Source of the DNA: Streptomonospora alba
Lineage (GTDB): Bacteria > Actinomycetota > Actinomycetes > Streptosporangiales > Streptosporangiaceae
DNA: 64,000 nucleotides
Assembly: GCF_000826685.1 (NCBI RefSeq)
Contig: NZ_JROO01000017.1
Coordinates: forward strand, 45,630-109,629
Reading direction: 5' to 3'
A program made the translations under genes and the position numbers. Positions 50,543 through 62,082 of this stretch are shown here, in pieces. The notes below the pieces were generated by a model. It searched no databases and was not told where the DNA came from. It worked only from the letters and a program-made list of their open reading frames with translations. The first letter of the stretch is position 1; every line of letters begins with the position of its first letter.

Positions 50543-51876
50543 TCCTGCCCTCCTTTCGTGGGAGGCCGATCGGGAGGACGGAGGCCGCGACCTGAGGCGG
50601 GGCACGCCGACCGGCCGCCGGAGGCCGAGTGCCGGTGCGGCGTGCCGGCGGTGCGCGTCGCCGGGGGCCCGGGTGCTGCGCCGGGCAGCCGTTCCGAGCC
50701 TTCACAGGCCGGGCGTTGTGCGGCCGCGGGCGGTGGCCGTGCGTTCTGCCTGCGGGAAGGCGCAGGCGGCGAGCGATCGCCCCGGGCGGAGCCCGTCGCC
50801 TGTGGTGCCGGCAGCAGAACGGCGAGCAGGCGGTCGGCCGCCTCGGCCAGCGTCGAGGAGCGGGTGCCGGCGGCGGCCGCGGCCGCGCCGTGGCGCAGGC
50901 CGCGCAGGAGTCCGCGGTCCGTGCGCAAGCGGCAGGCCATCGGCAGATCGAGTGTCCGGGCGACGTCCGCCGCCGCCACCTCGCACCCGCCCTCGCGCAC
51001 CACCAGCCGGACGTCGCGGGCTGTGCGTCGCAGCCGCGGCGCCGTTCGCGCCGCGGCGAACACGGCGGGAAGTTCCGCCGGTACCACCAATAGCACGGTC
51101 GAGGCGCGCCGCAGCGCTTCGTCGGCCGCAGGATCGGGGGTGCGGGGCAGATCGGCCACGACGAGGTCGGCGCCCCGCGCGGCACAGGTCAGCACGGAGC
51201 GCATCGCGACCGGCGGAACCTCCGCTGCGGGGCCGCGTTCCCACGTGATCAGCGCGATGCCGCCCGCTTCCGGCAGCCGTGAACCCAAGGCCGACCAGTT
51301 CAGCCGTCCGTGGCGCGCGACGAGGTCGCCCCAGCGGTCGCCGGGCGCGTCCTCTTGCCCGAGCAGGGTGTCGAGGCCGCTGCCGAGCGGGTCGGCGTCG
51401 ACGAGCGCGCTGCGCAGGCCGGCGCGCCGGGCCGCCCCGGCCAGCGCGAGTGCCAGCAGACTGGCTCCTGCGCCTCCGCGACCGCCGACGACGGCGACCA
51501 CGGGCGCGTGCTCGGCTCGCGCGTGCGCCGACTCGGTGAGCAGTGCGGACAGTCGTGATTCGTCGGTCGGCAGCGACAGGACGGCTCCGGCGCCCGCGCG
51601 GAGCGCGGCCTGCCATACCTCCGCGTCGCGCGGGTGCGAATCGAGACCGGCGACCAGGACGTGCCGCCGGGGTTCGGGGTCGAGCCGGGCGATGGCGGCG
51701 AGCAGGTCGGTGCCCACGACGACCATGGGCGCGCGGCTCCACTCGGTGACCGCTTGGGCGGCGTGGTGGGCCACCGTCGCCTCCACTCCCGCGGCGGCCG
51801 CCAGGCGTAGGAGGTCGTCGAGCAGGTGGGGATCCTCGGTGACGAGCAGGGGGCGGGCAGGGGCGGATGCGTCCAT
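49930..51876 (-). CDS. tadZ: TadZ/CpaE-like (Ssd) protein with over-long frame
   Basis: From ATG 51876 (GGGAGG). An atypical receiver-like domain (1-120) is followed by a MinD/ParA-like ATPase with deviant Walker motif GGRGGAGASLLALAL, then VDADPLGSGLD. The family ends after about 380-400 residues, near LADRLLAVLLPAPQ here (about 50800). In this frame no stop is met until 49930, so the nominal product has 648 residues and overlaps tadA by over 600 bp in another frame. A stop at 50702 exists one frame away. Either a frameshift removed the stop or the tail is real. TadZ places the pilus machinery. Confidence 0.7.
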   Translation of the reverse strand: MDASAPARPLLVTEDPHLLDDLLRLAAAAGVEATVAHHAAQAVTEWSRAPMVVVGTDLLAAIARLDPEPRRHVLVAGLDSHPRDAEVWQAALRAGAGAVLSLPTDESRLSALLTESAHARAEHAPVVAVVGGRGGAGASLLALALAGAARRAGLRSALVDADPLGSGLDTLLGQEDAPGDRWGDLVARHGRLNWSALGSRLPEAGGIALITWERGPAAEVPPVAMRSVLTCAARGADLVVADLPRTPDPAADEALRRASTVLLVVPAELPAVFAAARTAPRLRRTARDVRLVVREGGCEVAAADVARTLDLPMACRLRTDRGLLRGLRHGAAAAAAGTRSSTLAEAADRLLAVLLPAPQATGSARGDRSPPAPSRRQNARPPPAAAQRPACEGSERLPGAAPGPPATRTAGTPHRHSASGGRSACPASGRGLRPPDRPPTKGGQEWLPHRPRTALQPLAPARVRTRGCSPPCACGWRARAAIPLRPASRLPYAPRGRLWATPRCWSWSGCCGPTSPAPVRSIPCSATPGSPTSWSTAPRAYGSTTGRACVRRPESDSPTTRRCAASPSAWPPRPGVASTRPHPGWTPGSPAERVCMPSFLPWRPRECACRCGCRGGRCSRSPSSSPPAPCPQRAHGCCMPSSPRVPRS

Positions 51877-52845
51877 GGGACCTCCCGGTGCGGAGCCGTT
51901 CACTCCACGCTCGCCGGGCGGGTCGCCGAAGGAAAGCCGGATCCCCAACCTGTGGACGGACGGAGCGAGCCGGGAATTCCGGCAGCGCCGCAGACGGACA
52001 GCGGCCCGATCCCGCATCGCACTGATCGGCCGCGTTGCTGCCGCAGGCCGGAACACGGACCGCGCCCCGGGCGCGGGCGTAGCCGGGCCGGTGGGGGCGC
52101 GGTCGGTCCGGAAATGACGACGGCCCCCGCCGGGGGGATAGCGGGGGCCGTCTTACGGTCCGGCTCCGGGGGGGAGAGCCGGCACCGTTCCCGGATAAGT
52201 CATCGTCGTCGGGCACTGGGCCCGATGGGCTGAGCGGCGGTCCTCGGGGGAGCCGCGCTACGCCGTATCGTCACATAGCAGTGGAAATCGCACCAGATCC
52301 GAACAAGGGGCATTCCGTCGGCTAAGCGCGCGCTGGGGGAGCTGAGGGGTGCGGCGCCTTCCGTCGGTAACAGGTATAGCACGGGACGCTACCACGCCGA
52401 ATTGGCGGGCCGGGGCGATCTTTGACCTCCCGGGGACTTTTCAGTGGACGCGAGGAGGCGTACAAAGGAAGGACAAGGTGGATTGGCGATCCACCGAACA
52501 CGGAGGCCGGGTACCCACGCGTCACCAAGCCGCGGGAGGCTCGTCCAGGCCAGGGAGTCATCCCTGGTCGGACTATGAATAAGCACGCATGATAGCCACG
52601 GTCTTCGTGTTTCGCGGCGGTGCCCCGACTCGGGCCGCAGGGCTGGGCGGGGTGCCGCCCTCTGTTTTTCTCCGTTGGTCCCGAATCGGGCGAACCGTCA
52701 CCTTTCTGTTCGACAGAAGTCGCGACCACGGGCGGCCCGAGCCGGCCCGAAAAGTAACCCGATCGAGATAGGCGGCGAAGCGCGCGCCCTCGTCCGCGGC
52801 GAGCCTGGTGGCCCGATCGCGCATCGGGCGCACGGGCTCACAGGC
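51877..52845. other. 970-bp region with no clear gene
   Basis: Upstream of tadZ. It contains a hairpin at 52120-52151 and a patchy lower-GC part around 52270-52600. A minus-strand frame at 52200-52382 gives a short peptide with PLVRIWCDFHCYVTI, but the start lacks a ribosome site. No RNA gene was recognised. It likely holds the tad promoter. Confidence 0.4.
52120..52151. terminator. Hairpin upstream of the tad operon
   Basis: An 11-bp perfect stem ACGGCCCCCGC / GCGGGGGCCGT with a 10-nt loop. No T-run; it might insulate the tad operon from the upstream region. Confidence 0.5.
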
Positions 52846-53646
52846 TCATCCCCGCTGCAGCGCCTCGCACGTGGCCAGCGAATCCCGTGCCCCGGCGGCG
52901 ACGGCCCGGCAGCAGAAGGCCACCCAGCCGCCCACGCCTTCCGGTGTGCCGGTCAGGTAGCCGCGCAGTGCGGCCCCGTACTCCTCCCCCAGTTCCAGGT
53001 AGCCCAACTCGGTAGGGACCAGGGACTTGGGGTCGAGCCCGCGCGTGATCAGCGTCAGCCGTTCGGCGGCACGCGCGATCACGCCGTCCCCCCAGCCGAA
53101 GGGGCGCAGCGCGGCCAGTTCGCCGTGCACGACGGCGCCGACCACCAGCGCCGGAACAGCGGCGCGCGCGGCCAGGACCGTGTCCAGCCCTTCGATCCGC
53201 GCCGCGACCTCGGCGGCGCGGGGCGCCGGTCCCAGGCCGAGTGGATCGGCCGCGGAATCGGCGTCGGTGCGAGGGCGCCCCAGGGCGTCCTCGTCGACCC
53301 CGTCGGCCGCCGCGAGCGCGTGCAGGCGCGCGAGCACCTGGCGGGGCGCCTTGGGCCAGGTATCGGCGAGCGGCCCGAGTTCGCCGGAGACGCGCAGCGC
53401 CCCCTTGACGCGCGGGTCCTCGCTGAGGCCGGCGCGGACCTCCTCCAGGTCGGCGTCGGCGCCGTCGAGCACGGCCGAGGCGCGGGCGCCGCGCAGTGCC
53501 GACTCCATGGACACGTCGCTGCTACGGCGCCGCAGGATGCGGTGGCCGAGCAGGCGGTCGACGAGGGTGCGGGTCTCGCCGACGGCCGAGTCGACACCCG
53601 GGAGATCGGCGATCCGCTGCAGGGGTTCATCGGGAACGGCAGTCAC
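52846..53646 (-). CDS. Fic-like protein with degenerate active site
   Basis: It has 266 residues from GTG 53646 (AAGG upstream). The helical N-terminal part leads to LRPFGWGDGVIAR (180-192), at the place of the Fic motif HPFxxGNGR: His is replaced by Arg, Asn by Asp and Arg by Val. AMP-transfer activity is therefore doubtful. Older annotations call the actinobacterial homologue an oxidoreductase, with little support. It is divergent from acs, as in Streptomyces. Confidence 0.7.
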   Translation of the reverse strand: MTAVPDEPLQRIADLPGVDSAVGETRTLVDRLLGHRILRRRSSDVSMESALRGARASAVLDGADADLEEVRAGLSEDPRVKGALRVSGELGPLADTWPKAPRQVLARLHALAAADGVDEDALGRPRTDADSAADPLGLGPAPRAAEVAARIEGLDTVLAARAAVPALVVGAVVHGELAALRPFGWGDGVIARAAERLTLITRGLDPKSLVPTELGYLELGEEYGAALRGYLTGTPEGVGGWVAFCCRAVAAGARDSLATCEALQRG

Positions 53647-53833
53647 GGCAGCAACCTTACTTACCGGTAATCGGATGTCCGTCCATAGCCCGTGGAAGAC
53701 CGCCCGTCCCCAGGGAAGACCGTCCGTCCACAGCCCCTGGAGCGGCCACTTGTATGTTGTCGTCACCACTTGATGAAGTGGGTTGCACCACACGAGCTTT
53801 CTGTGGGACCGGATCAAGTAAGGAGACGTAACA

Positions 53834-55813
<1,980 letters not shown>

Positions 55814-56081
55814 CCGGATGAGCCGCGAGTAGCCGCGGCCTCCGCGGGCAGTGTCACAGGCACGGTGTCCGCGGCGGTGAGCCCTCCGCGCGCCATCGGG
55901 GACCGGAGCTCGGGTCCGGCCGCACGGCCGGTCCCGTACCGGTCCCCGACGCGTCGGCCCACCCGCGCCAGTGCGGGGCGGGGCCGCCCGCGGGAGCGGG
56001 TGCGCGCGGCGTGGGGACCGCCGGTGGCGCCGGATGTGCGAGGATGCATACGACGTCTGCCGAGCGAAGGGAGCGGTCTCC

Positions 56082-56519
56082 ATGCCCGAAACCCGGTCGG
56101 GTGGCCAGGAGCCTGAGGAGTTCGACGCCGCCGAACACTCCCTGGGAGAACTCGTCTCCGAGGCGAGCGGGAACATGTCCCGGCTCGTGCGTCTGGAACT
56201 TCAGCTCGCGAAAATGGAGCTGGCCCGCGACGTCCAGAAAATCGGCATAGGCGCCGGGATGTCGATCGTCGCGGCCGTTCTGGCCCATATGGTCCTCATC
56301 CTGGTGGCGATCACCGCCGGATTGGGAATCTGGGCGGCCGGACTGGCGCCCTGGGTCTCCTTCCTCATCGTCACCGTCGCCTTCCTGCTGTTCTCCGCGC
56401 TCTTCGGCTTCCTCGGCCTGCGCCAGTTCCGCAAGCGCCAGGGCTTTCCGCGCACCAGCGCGACCATGGCCGGCACCATGGCGGCGTTCCGCCGCGACCG
56501 TCCTTCCTCCAGCAGCTGA
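56082..56519 (+). CDS. Phage-holin-family (DUF1469) membrane protein
   Basis: It has 145 residues from ATG 56082 (AAGGGAG). An N-terminal amphipathic helix (SLGELVSEASGNMSRLVRLE) leads to two TM segments (about 65-85 and 90-112). This Holin-X family is common on actinobacterial chromosomes as an ordinary membrane protein, not a prophage lysis gene. It is followed 22 bp later by a hydrolase. Confidence 0.85.
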   Translation: MPETRSGGQEPEEFDAAEHSLGELVSEASGNMSRLVRLELQLAKMELARDVQKIGIGAGMSIVAAVLAHMVLILVAITAGLGIWAAGLAPWVSFLIVTVAFLLFSALFGFLGLRQFRKRQGFPRTSATMAGTMAAFRRDRPSSSS

Positions 56520-56540
56520 CCCGCTGGGGCCCGGTGCGCG

Positions 56541-57452
56541 GTGACTGACGAGTCGGCTGTCCTGATCGACGGCCCCTGGACACACCGGACCGTGAGCGCG
56601 GCCGGGACCCGCTTCCACATCGCCGAGGCGGGCGAAGGGCCGCTGGTCCTGCTTCTGCACGGATTCCCGCAGTTCTGGTGGTCCTGGCACGGCCAGCTGA
56701 CCGCGCTCGCCGACGCCGGCTACCGCGCCGTCGCCGTCGACCTGCGCGGCTACGGCGCCAGCGACAAGCCTCCGCGGGGCTACGACCTGATCACCCTCGC
56801 CTCCGACGCCGCGGGCCTGATCCGCGCGCTCGGAGAGGCCGAGGCCGTCGTCGTCGGTCACTCCACCGGCGGCATGCTCGGTTGGACGATGGCCGTCTAC
56901 TTCCCCAAGACCGTGCGCCGCCTGGCGGCGGTCTCCATGCCGCATCCGCGGCGGCTGCGCTCGGCCGTGCTCGCACGCGGCCAGGGATGGGCGAGCCGCC
57001 ACCTGCTCGGCTTCCAGCTGCCCGTCGTGCCCGAGCGCCGACTCGTCGCCGACGACGCCGAGCAGATCGCGGCCATGCTCCGCGCCTGGTCACGGCCGGG
57101 CTGGCCCGACCCCGAAACCGAGCGCAACTGCCGCGACGCCTTCCGAATCCCCGGTGTCGCGCACAGCTCCCTGGAGTACCACCGCTGGCTGTTCCGCTCC
57201 CAGGCGCGCCCGGACGGCCGCCGCTACATGCGCAGGATGCGCCGCCCCGTCTCGGTCCCGACCCTGCACGTCCACGGCGCGCTCGACCCCGTCGTGCTTC
57301 CGGAGACCGCCCGCGGCTCCGGTCGCTACGTCGAGGCGCCCTACCGCTGGCGCATGATCGAGGGCGCCGGGCACTTCCCGCACCAGGAGCGCCCCGAGCT
57401 GTTCGACTCCGCCCTGATCGGCTGGCTGACCGACCCCGAACCCGACAGGTGA
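56541..57452 (+). CDS. Alpha/beta hydrolase
   Basis: It has 303 residues from GTG 56541. The oxyanion region is HGFPQFWWSW, the nucleophile is S108 in GHSTGG, and the His is in GHFPHQE near 286. The layout resembles epoxide hydrolases, but they have Asp in the nucleophile elbow, so this is more likely an esterase. Cap domain lies at 140-220. Substrate unknown. Confidence 0.87.
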   Translation: MTDESAVLIDGPWTHRTVSAAGTRFHIAEAGEGPLVLLLHGFPQFWWSWHGQLTALADAGYRAVAVDLRGYGASDKPPRGYDLITLASDAAGLIRALGEAEAVVVGHSTGGMLGWTMAVYFPKTVRRLAAVSMPHPRRLRSAVLARGQGWASRHLLGFQLPVVPERRLVADDAEQIAAMLRAWSRPGWPDPETERNCRDAFRIPGVAHSSLEYHRWLFRSQARPDGRRYMRRMRRPVSVPTLHVHGALDPVVLPETARGSGRYVEAPYRWRMIEGAGHFPHQERPELFDSALIGWLTDPEPDR

Positions 57453-57584
57453 GCCGACCGGGCGCCGCCGCCCGCCCCGGGGCCGCCCGGCCCGTCCCGT
57501 CTTCGCCGAATGCACGGGTGCACAATGGGCACAGCGCTACAACGGGAACAGGGCAGTCGGCACGGCAGATCAGGAGCGGCGAGG

Positions 57585-58256
57585 ATGAGCGACTCCACAC
57601 GGACCCAGCGCGACCGCAACCCTGAGGGCAGGGCGCAGAACCAGCGCCCGCGCGACCGCTTCGGCCGCCCCCTGCCGCACGGGGCCGAGGGCGTGCCGCG
57701 CATCCCCGACGATGCGGAGTTCACACCTGAGGAGGGGCTGACCGAGGCGCAGAACCTGCTCGACGACGGCTACGCCTTCCACGCACACGAAGTACTGGAG
57801 GCGGTCTGGAAGTCGGCCGCCGAATCCGATCGCGAACTGTGGCGAGGGCTGGCCCAGATCGCGGTCGGGCTGACCCACGCCCAGCGCGGCAACCGCGTGG
57901 GCGCGGCACGGCTCCTGCGTCGCGGTGCCGAGCGCGTGGTCGGCTACGGAGCCGAGGCCCCCGACGGCGTCGACGCCATCGGGTCGGCGGCCTTCGCCCG
58001 GTCCGTCGCCGACCGGCTGGACGCACTGGACCACATGGAGGGCGAGGACCGCGTCGACACCCCGCCGAACCCAAGCGACCCCGGCGACGACGCCGGTTCG
58101 GTGGGGCCCGCCGGTCCTGCCGGTCCCGGCGGAAGGGAGACCGCGCAGAGCAGCGAGAGTCCGGAGAGCCCCGTCGGCCCCGACATCGCCGGCGCGGCCA
58201 TCGAGATCGACACCAGCGGCCTGCGCCTGCGCCGCGGCGACAGCCGGCGCGCCTGA
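57585..58256 (+). CDS. DUF309 protein
   Basis: It has 223 residues from ATG 57585 (AGGAGCGGCGAGG). The core YAFHAHEVLEAVWKSA, then LAQIAVGLTHAQRGNR, matches DUF309, a small helical domain with a conserved HxxxE pair that may bind metal. The C-terminal 80 residues are disordered, Gly/Pro/Ser-rich. Function unknown. Confidence 0.85.
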   Translation: MSDSTRTQRDRNPEGRAQNQRPRDRFGRPLPHGAEGVPRIPDDAEFTPEEGLTEAQNLLDDGYAFHAHEVLEAVWKSAAESDRELWRGLAQIAVGLTHAQRGNRVGAARLLRRGAERVVGYGAEAPDGVDAIGSAAFARSVADRLDALDHMEGEDRVDTPPNPSDPGDDAGSVGPAGPAGPGGRETAQSSESPESPVGPDIAGAAIEIDTSGLRLRRGDSRRA

Positions 58257-58303
58257 GATCGCCGGGCGCCCGCGGCCCCGGCAGGCCGGTGCGGGCGCCC
58301 TCT

Positions 58304-58822
58304 ATGAGCGGCTTCGAGCCCGAAACGATCCGTACGGCGCGGTTGGACCTGCTGCCGCTCTGCGTCGGGCATGCCGAGGAGATGGCGGAGGTCCTGTCGG
58401 ATCCGGCCCTGCACACGTTCATCGGCGGCGCTCCGGACACGCCGGCGGAACTGCGTTCGCGCTACCGGCGCATCTCCGCCGGCTCGCCCGATCCGGCTGT
58501 CTCGTGGCTGAACTGGGTGGTCCGGCTCCGCGGCGCCTCCTGCCTCACGGGGGCCGCCCAGGCGACGGTGTCGGCCGGGGAGCTCGGCCCCACGGCCGAG
58601 GTCGCCTGGGTGGTGGGGACTCCGTGGTAGGGGCGCGGCATCGGGGCCGAAGCGGCCCGGGGGCTCGTCGACTGACTCGGGCGGCGGACCGTGCGAACGG
58701 TGGTCGCCCACATCCACCCCGAGAACCGGGCGTCGGCCGCAGTCGCCACCGCCGCCGGGTTGGCACCGACCGCAGAGCTGCGCGACGGCGAACACCGGTG
58801 GAGCCGGAGCGTCGGGGGCTGA
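58304..58822 (+). pseudogene. GNAT acetyltransferase broken by two stop codons
   Basis: A single reading frame of 173 codons reads as a typical GNAT protein: IRTARLDLLPL at the start, then EVAWVVGTPW, GRGIGAEAARGLVD, AHIHPENRASAAVATAAGL. It is interrupted by TAG at codon 109 (where Q is expected) and TGA at codon 124 (probably from TGG). Both are single-base changes with the frame otherwise intact, so decay is recent. The intact relatives have about 170 residues. Expression to a useful product is unlikely. Confidence 0.8.
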
Positions 58823-59490
58823 CCGCGCCTCCCGCGGGCGCCCTCGGCGCGGCGGTCCCAGGGAGCGTCCGGAAGCCGTCCCTGCGCCGCACGCGGCCCG
58901 CACGCGGCGCGGCGTGCGCTGCGACACATCGCGGCCGAAGCGGTGGCGGCGCCTCGCCTGATGCGGTTTGCTGAACACATAGGGGAACCGCCGTGCCGCA
59001 CCGTCGGCGTGACCGGCCGTGGGCCGCCCACCGACTGTGCGCCCCGAGCGCTCCACCGAGCCCTGCGCTCCTCCACTCGGCACATCCACGCTCGGCCGAG
59101 CTGTGCCCGAGGGCTGTGGAGGCCGGGTGCCGCCTCGAACCGCCTCATCCTCTTTTCGTCTTTATGAGCGGTTTAACCCCTTTTGTCTTCTATGTATCTA
59201 TTTATATAAAATGCGAATTCAAATATATAACGTCCATATTCGCAGGTCACCATGCGATCACATATGGTCCCCGCATAGTCGAACTTCGTGACCCGCGCTC
59301 ACGTTTCGTCCTACCGGTGCGTAGAATCCCCGGACACCGTTCTCGCTGGTCTCAGCGGAACGGCATACGGAACCGTGTTGGTGGCACCCGCAGGACCCTG
59401 CCGGGCGTGCCGTCGAGCCTGGCGACAGGTCTGGGAGGCGGCCGCACGACCCCGCGGGGGCCAAAACGTGCCCGTCTCTAGGAGGACGGA
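58823..59490. other. 670-bp region upstream of hppA with AT-rich core
   Basis: No gene. At 59155-59285 the sequence becomes strikingly AT-rich (TATGTATCTATTTATATAAA and AATTCAAATATATAACG) within DNA of over 70% G+C. This may be the promoter or a binding site for a nucleoid protein. Confidence 0.55.
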
Positions 59491-61887
59491 TTGTCTGGGC
59501 TCACCCAAGCCGCCGATGGCGGCCCGGCCCTGGCCTTGGACGGCATGGATTTCACCCTGGTCGTCGTGGTGTTGGTGGTCGCGCTTCTCGCGCTCGCCGT
59601 CGCCGGATGGCTGGTCCGTGAAGTTCTCGCCGCCGGTCAGGGCACCGAGCGGATGCAGGACATCGCGCGTGCCGTCCAGGAAGGAGCGGCGGCGTACCTC
59701 AAACGCCAGTTCCGCACCCTGGCCGTGTTCGTCATCGTCATCCCGCTGCTGCTGTTGCTGCTGCCGGCCGACGATCTCGCGGTGCGGATCGGACGATCGG
59801 TGTTCTTCGCCCTCGGCGCCGGCTTCTCCGCCCTCACCGGCTTCATCGGCATGTGGCTGGCCGTGCGCGGCAACCTCCGCGTAGCCGCCGCCGCCCGGGA
59901 AGGCGGTGAACGCGGAGAGCACTCCGCGATGCGGATCGCCTTCCGCACCGGCGGGGTCGCGGGCATGTTCACCGTCGGCCTGGGCCTGCTGGGCGCGGCC
60001 GTCGTCGTACTCGTCTACCGCGGCGACGCCCCCAACGTCCTGGAGGGCTTCGGCTTCGGTGCGGCTCTGCTGGCCATGTTCATGCGTGTGGGCGGCGGCA
60101 TCTTCACCAAGGCCGCCGACGTCGGCGCCGACCTCGTCGGCAAGGTCGAGCAGGGCATCCCCGAGGACGACCCGCGCAACGCCGCGACCATCGCCGACAA
60201 CGTGGGCGACAACGTCGGCGACTGCGCGGGCATGGCCGCCGACCTGTTCGAGTCCTACGCCGTGGTGCTGGTCGCCTCGCTCATCCTCGGCCGCGTCGCG
60301 TTCGGCGTCGAAGGCCTGGTCTTCCCGCTGCTCGTGCCGATGATCGGCGTCATCACCGCCATCATCGGCATCTTCATCGTGGCGCCGCGCTCGCGCGACA
60401 AGACCGCCATGTCGGCCATCAACCGAGGGTTCTTCACCTCGGCGGTCATCTCCGCGGTCCTGGTGACGGCCACGGCGTTCGCCTACCTGCCCGGCAGCTT
60501 CGCCGAGCTCACCAGCGCGGGCGAGGAGATCCAGGGCCTGGACGGCGACCCCCGGCTCGTGGCCATCGGCGCCGTGCTCGTCGGCCTGGTGCTGGCCGCC
60601 GCCATCCAGTTGCTGACCGGGTACTTCACCGAGACCAACCGGCGCCCCGTCAAGGACATCGGCGAAAGCTCGGAGACCGGGGCCGCCACGGTGATCCTCT
60701 CCGGCGTCTCGGTGGGCCTGGAGTCGGCCGTCTACTCCGCGGTGCTTATCGCCGGCGCCGTCTACGCCGCCTTCCTCATCGGCAGCGCCTCGATCACCCT
60801 CAGCCTCTTCGCCGTCGCGCTGGCGGGTACCGGGCTGCTGACCACGGTCGGCGTCATCGTCGCGATGGACACCTTCGGCCCGGTGGCCGACAACGCCCAG
60901 GGCATCGCCGAGATGTCCGGCGACGTGGAGGGTACGGGAGCCGAGGTGCTCACCAGCCTCGACGCCGTGGGCAACACCACCAAGGCCATCACCAAGGGCA
61001 TCGCCATCGCCACCGCGGTGCTCGCGGCCACCGCCCTGTTCGGGGCCTTCCGCACGGCGGTAGAGGGCGCGCTCACGGAGTCCGGGCAGGACGCGACCAG
61101 CTTCAGCCTGTCCATCGACGAGCCCAACGTGCTCGTCGGCGTCATCCTGGGCGCAGCGGTCGTGTTCCTGTTCTCCGGCCTGGCGATCAGTGCAGTGGGA
61201 CGGGCCGCCGGACGCGTCGTACTCGAGGTGCGCGACCAGTTCCGCAACCACCCCGGGATCATGGACGGCACGGAGAAGCCCCAGTACGCGCGGGTCGTGG
61301 ACATCTGCACCCGCGACTCGCTGCGTGAGCTGATCACGCCGGGGCTGCTGGCCGTGCTCACCCCCATCGCCGTGGGCTTCGCGCTGGGCTACGCCCCGCT
61401 GGGGGCCTTCCTCGGCGGTGCCATCGCGGCCGGTTCCCTGATGGCCGTCTTCCTGGCCAACTCCGGCGGCGCTTGGGACAACGCCAAGAAGCTCGTCGAG
61501 GACGGCTACCACGGTGGCAAGGGCTCGGAGGCGCACGAGGCCACGGTCATCGGCGACACGGTCGGCGACCCGTTCAAGGACACCGCCGGCCCGGCCATCA
61601 ACCCGCTGCTCAAGGTGATGAACCTTGTCGCGCTGATCATCGCGCCGAGCGTCGTGATGTTCTCCGACAGCTTCTTCCTGCGGGCTGCGGTCACCGTCGT
61701 TGCTGTGGCGGTGATCGTCGGAGCGATCGTGTGGTCCAAGCGCCGCACCGGCGAACCGACCGCGACGAATCTGCCCGTCGACGGTGGCGACGCCGGTGCC
61801 GAGGTGACTGCCGGCGACTCCGCCGCCGACAAGGAGTCCGACAGCAAGGAGGAGGCCCGCGCCGCCGACGGCGGCCGCGAGGACTGA
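59491..61887 (+). CDS. hppA: K+-independent H+-translocating pyrophosphatase
   Basis: It has 798 residues, starting at TTG 59491 behind a strong AGGAGGACGGA. Signature motifs are DVGADLVGKVE (210-220) and DNVGDNVGD (236-244). The GNTTKAITKG motif carries Lys at 498, the mark of K+-independent enzymes (Ala in K+-dependent ones). About 16 TM helices. It uses PPi to pump protons across the membrane. The C-terminal 35 residues are acidic and disordered. Confidence 0.96.
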   Translation: MSGLTQAADGGPALALDGMDFTLVVVVLVVALLALAVAGWLVREVLAAGQGTERMQDIARAVQEGAAAYLKRQFRTLAVFVIVIPLLLLLLPADDLAVRIGRSVFFALGAGFSALTGFIGMWLAVRGNLRVAAAAREGGERGEHSAMRIAFRTGGVAGMFTVGLGLLGAAVVVLVYRGDAPNVLEGFGFGAALLAMFMRVGGGIFTKAADVGADLVGKVEQGIPEDDPRNAATIADNVGDNVGDCAGMAADLFESYAVVLVASLILGRVAFGVEGLVFPLLVPMIGVITAIIGIFIVAPRSRDKTAMSAINRGFFTSAVISAVLVTATAFAYLPGSFAELTSAGEEIQGLDGDPRLVAIGAVLVGLVLAAAIQLLTGYFTETNRRPVKDIGESSETGAATVILSGVSVGLESAVYSAVLIAGAVYAAFLIGSASITLSLFAVALAGTGLLTTVGVIVAMDTFGPVADNAQGIAEMSGDVEGTGAEVLTSLDAVGNTTKAITKGIAIATAVLAATALFGAFRTAVEGALTESGQDATSFSLSIDEPNVLVGVILGAAVVFLFSGLAISAVGRAAGRVVLEVRDQFRNHPGIMDGTEKPQYARVVDICTRDSLRELITPGLLAVLTPIAVGFALGYAPLGAFLGGAIAAGSLMAVFLANSGGAWDNAKKLVEDGYHGGKGSEAHEATVIGDTVGDPFKDTAGPAINPLLKVMNLVALIIAPSVVMFSDSFFLRAAVTVVAVAVIVGAIVWSKRRTGEPTATNLPVDGGDAGAEVTAGDSAADKESDSKEEARAADGGRED

Positions 61888-61906
61888 CAGCTGCGGTGCC
61901 CTGCAC

Positions 61907-61948
61907 GGGCGCGGGTGCCCGGCCCGGGAGGGTCGGGCACCCGCGCCC
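61907..61948 (+). terminator. Terminator of hppA
   Basis: A perfect 15-bp stem GGGCGCGGGTGCCCG / CGGGCACCCGCGCCC, followed by CTTTGTATTC; a good rho-independent form. Confidence 0.85.
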
Positions 61949-62082
61949 CTTTGTATTCGCCGGTCGATGCAGGCATGCGGGTCCACGGGCGCTCTCGCGC
62001 GGAGTCGGCGGCGGGCGGTACCGGCGACCCCCTAGGCTAAGCGGCGAAGAACCGCGCTGGAGGATGTCATCCGTTGTCAGGA

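Noticed and set aside
56082..56519. Prophage holin
   Set aside because: The family is a common chromosomal membrane protein; no other phage genes nearby.
59311..61986. 891-residue minus-strand frame opposite hppA
   Set aside because: His/Gly/Asp-rich shadow, antisense to a perfectly conserved pyrophosphatase.
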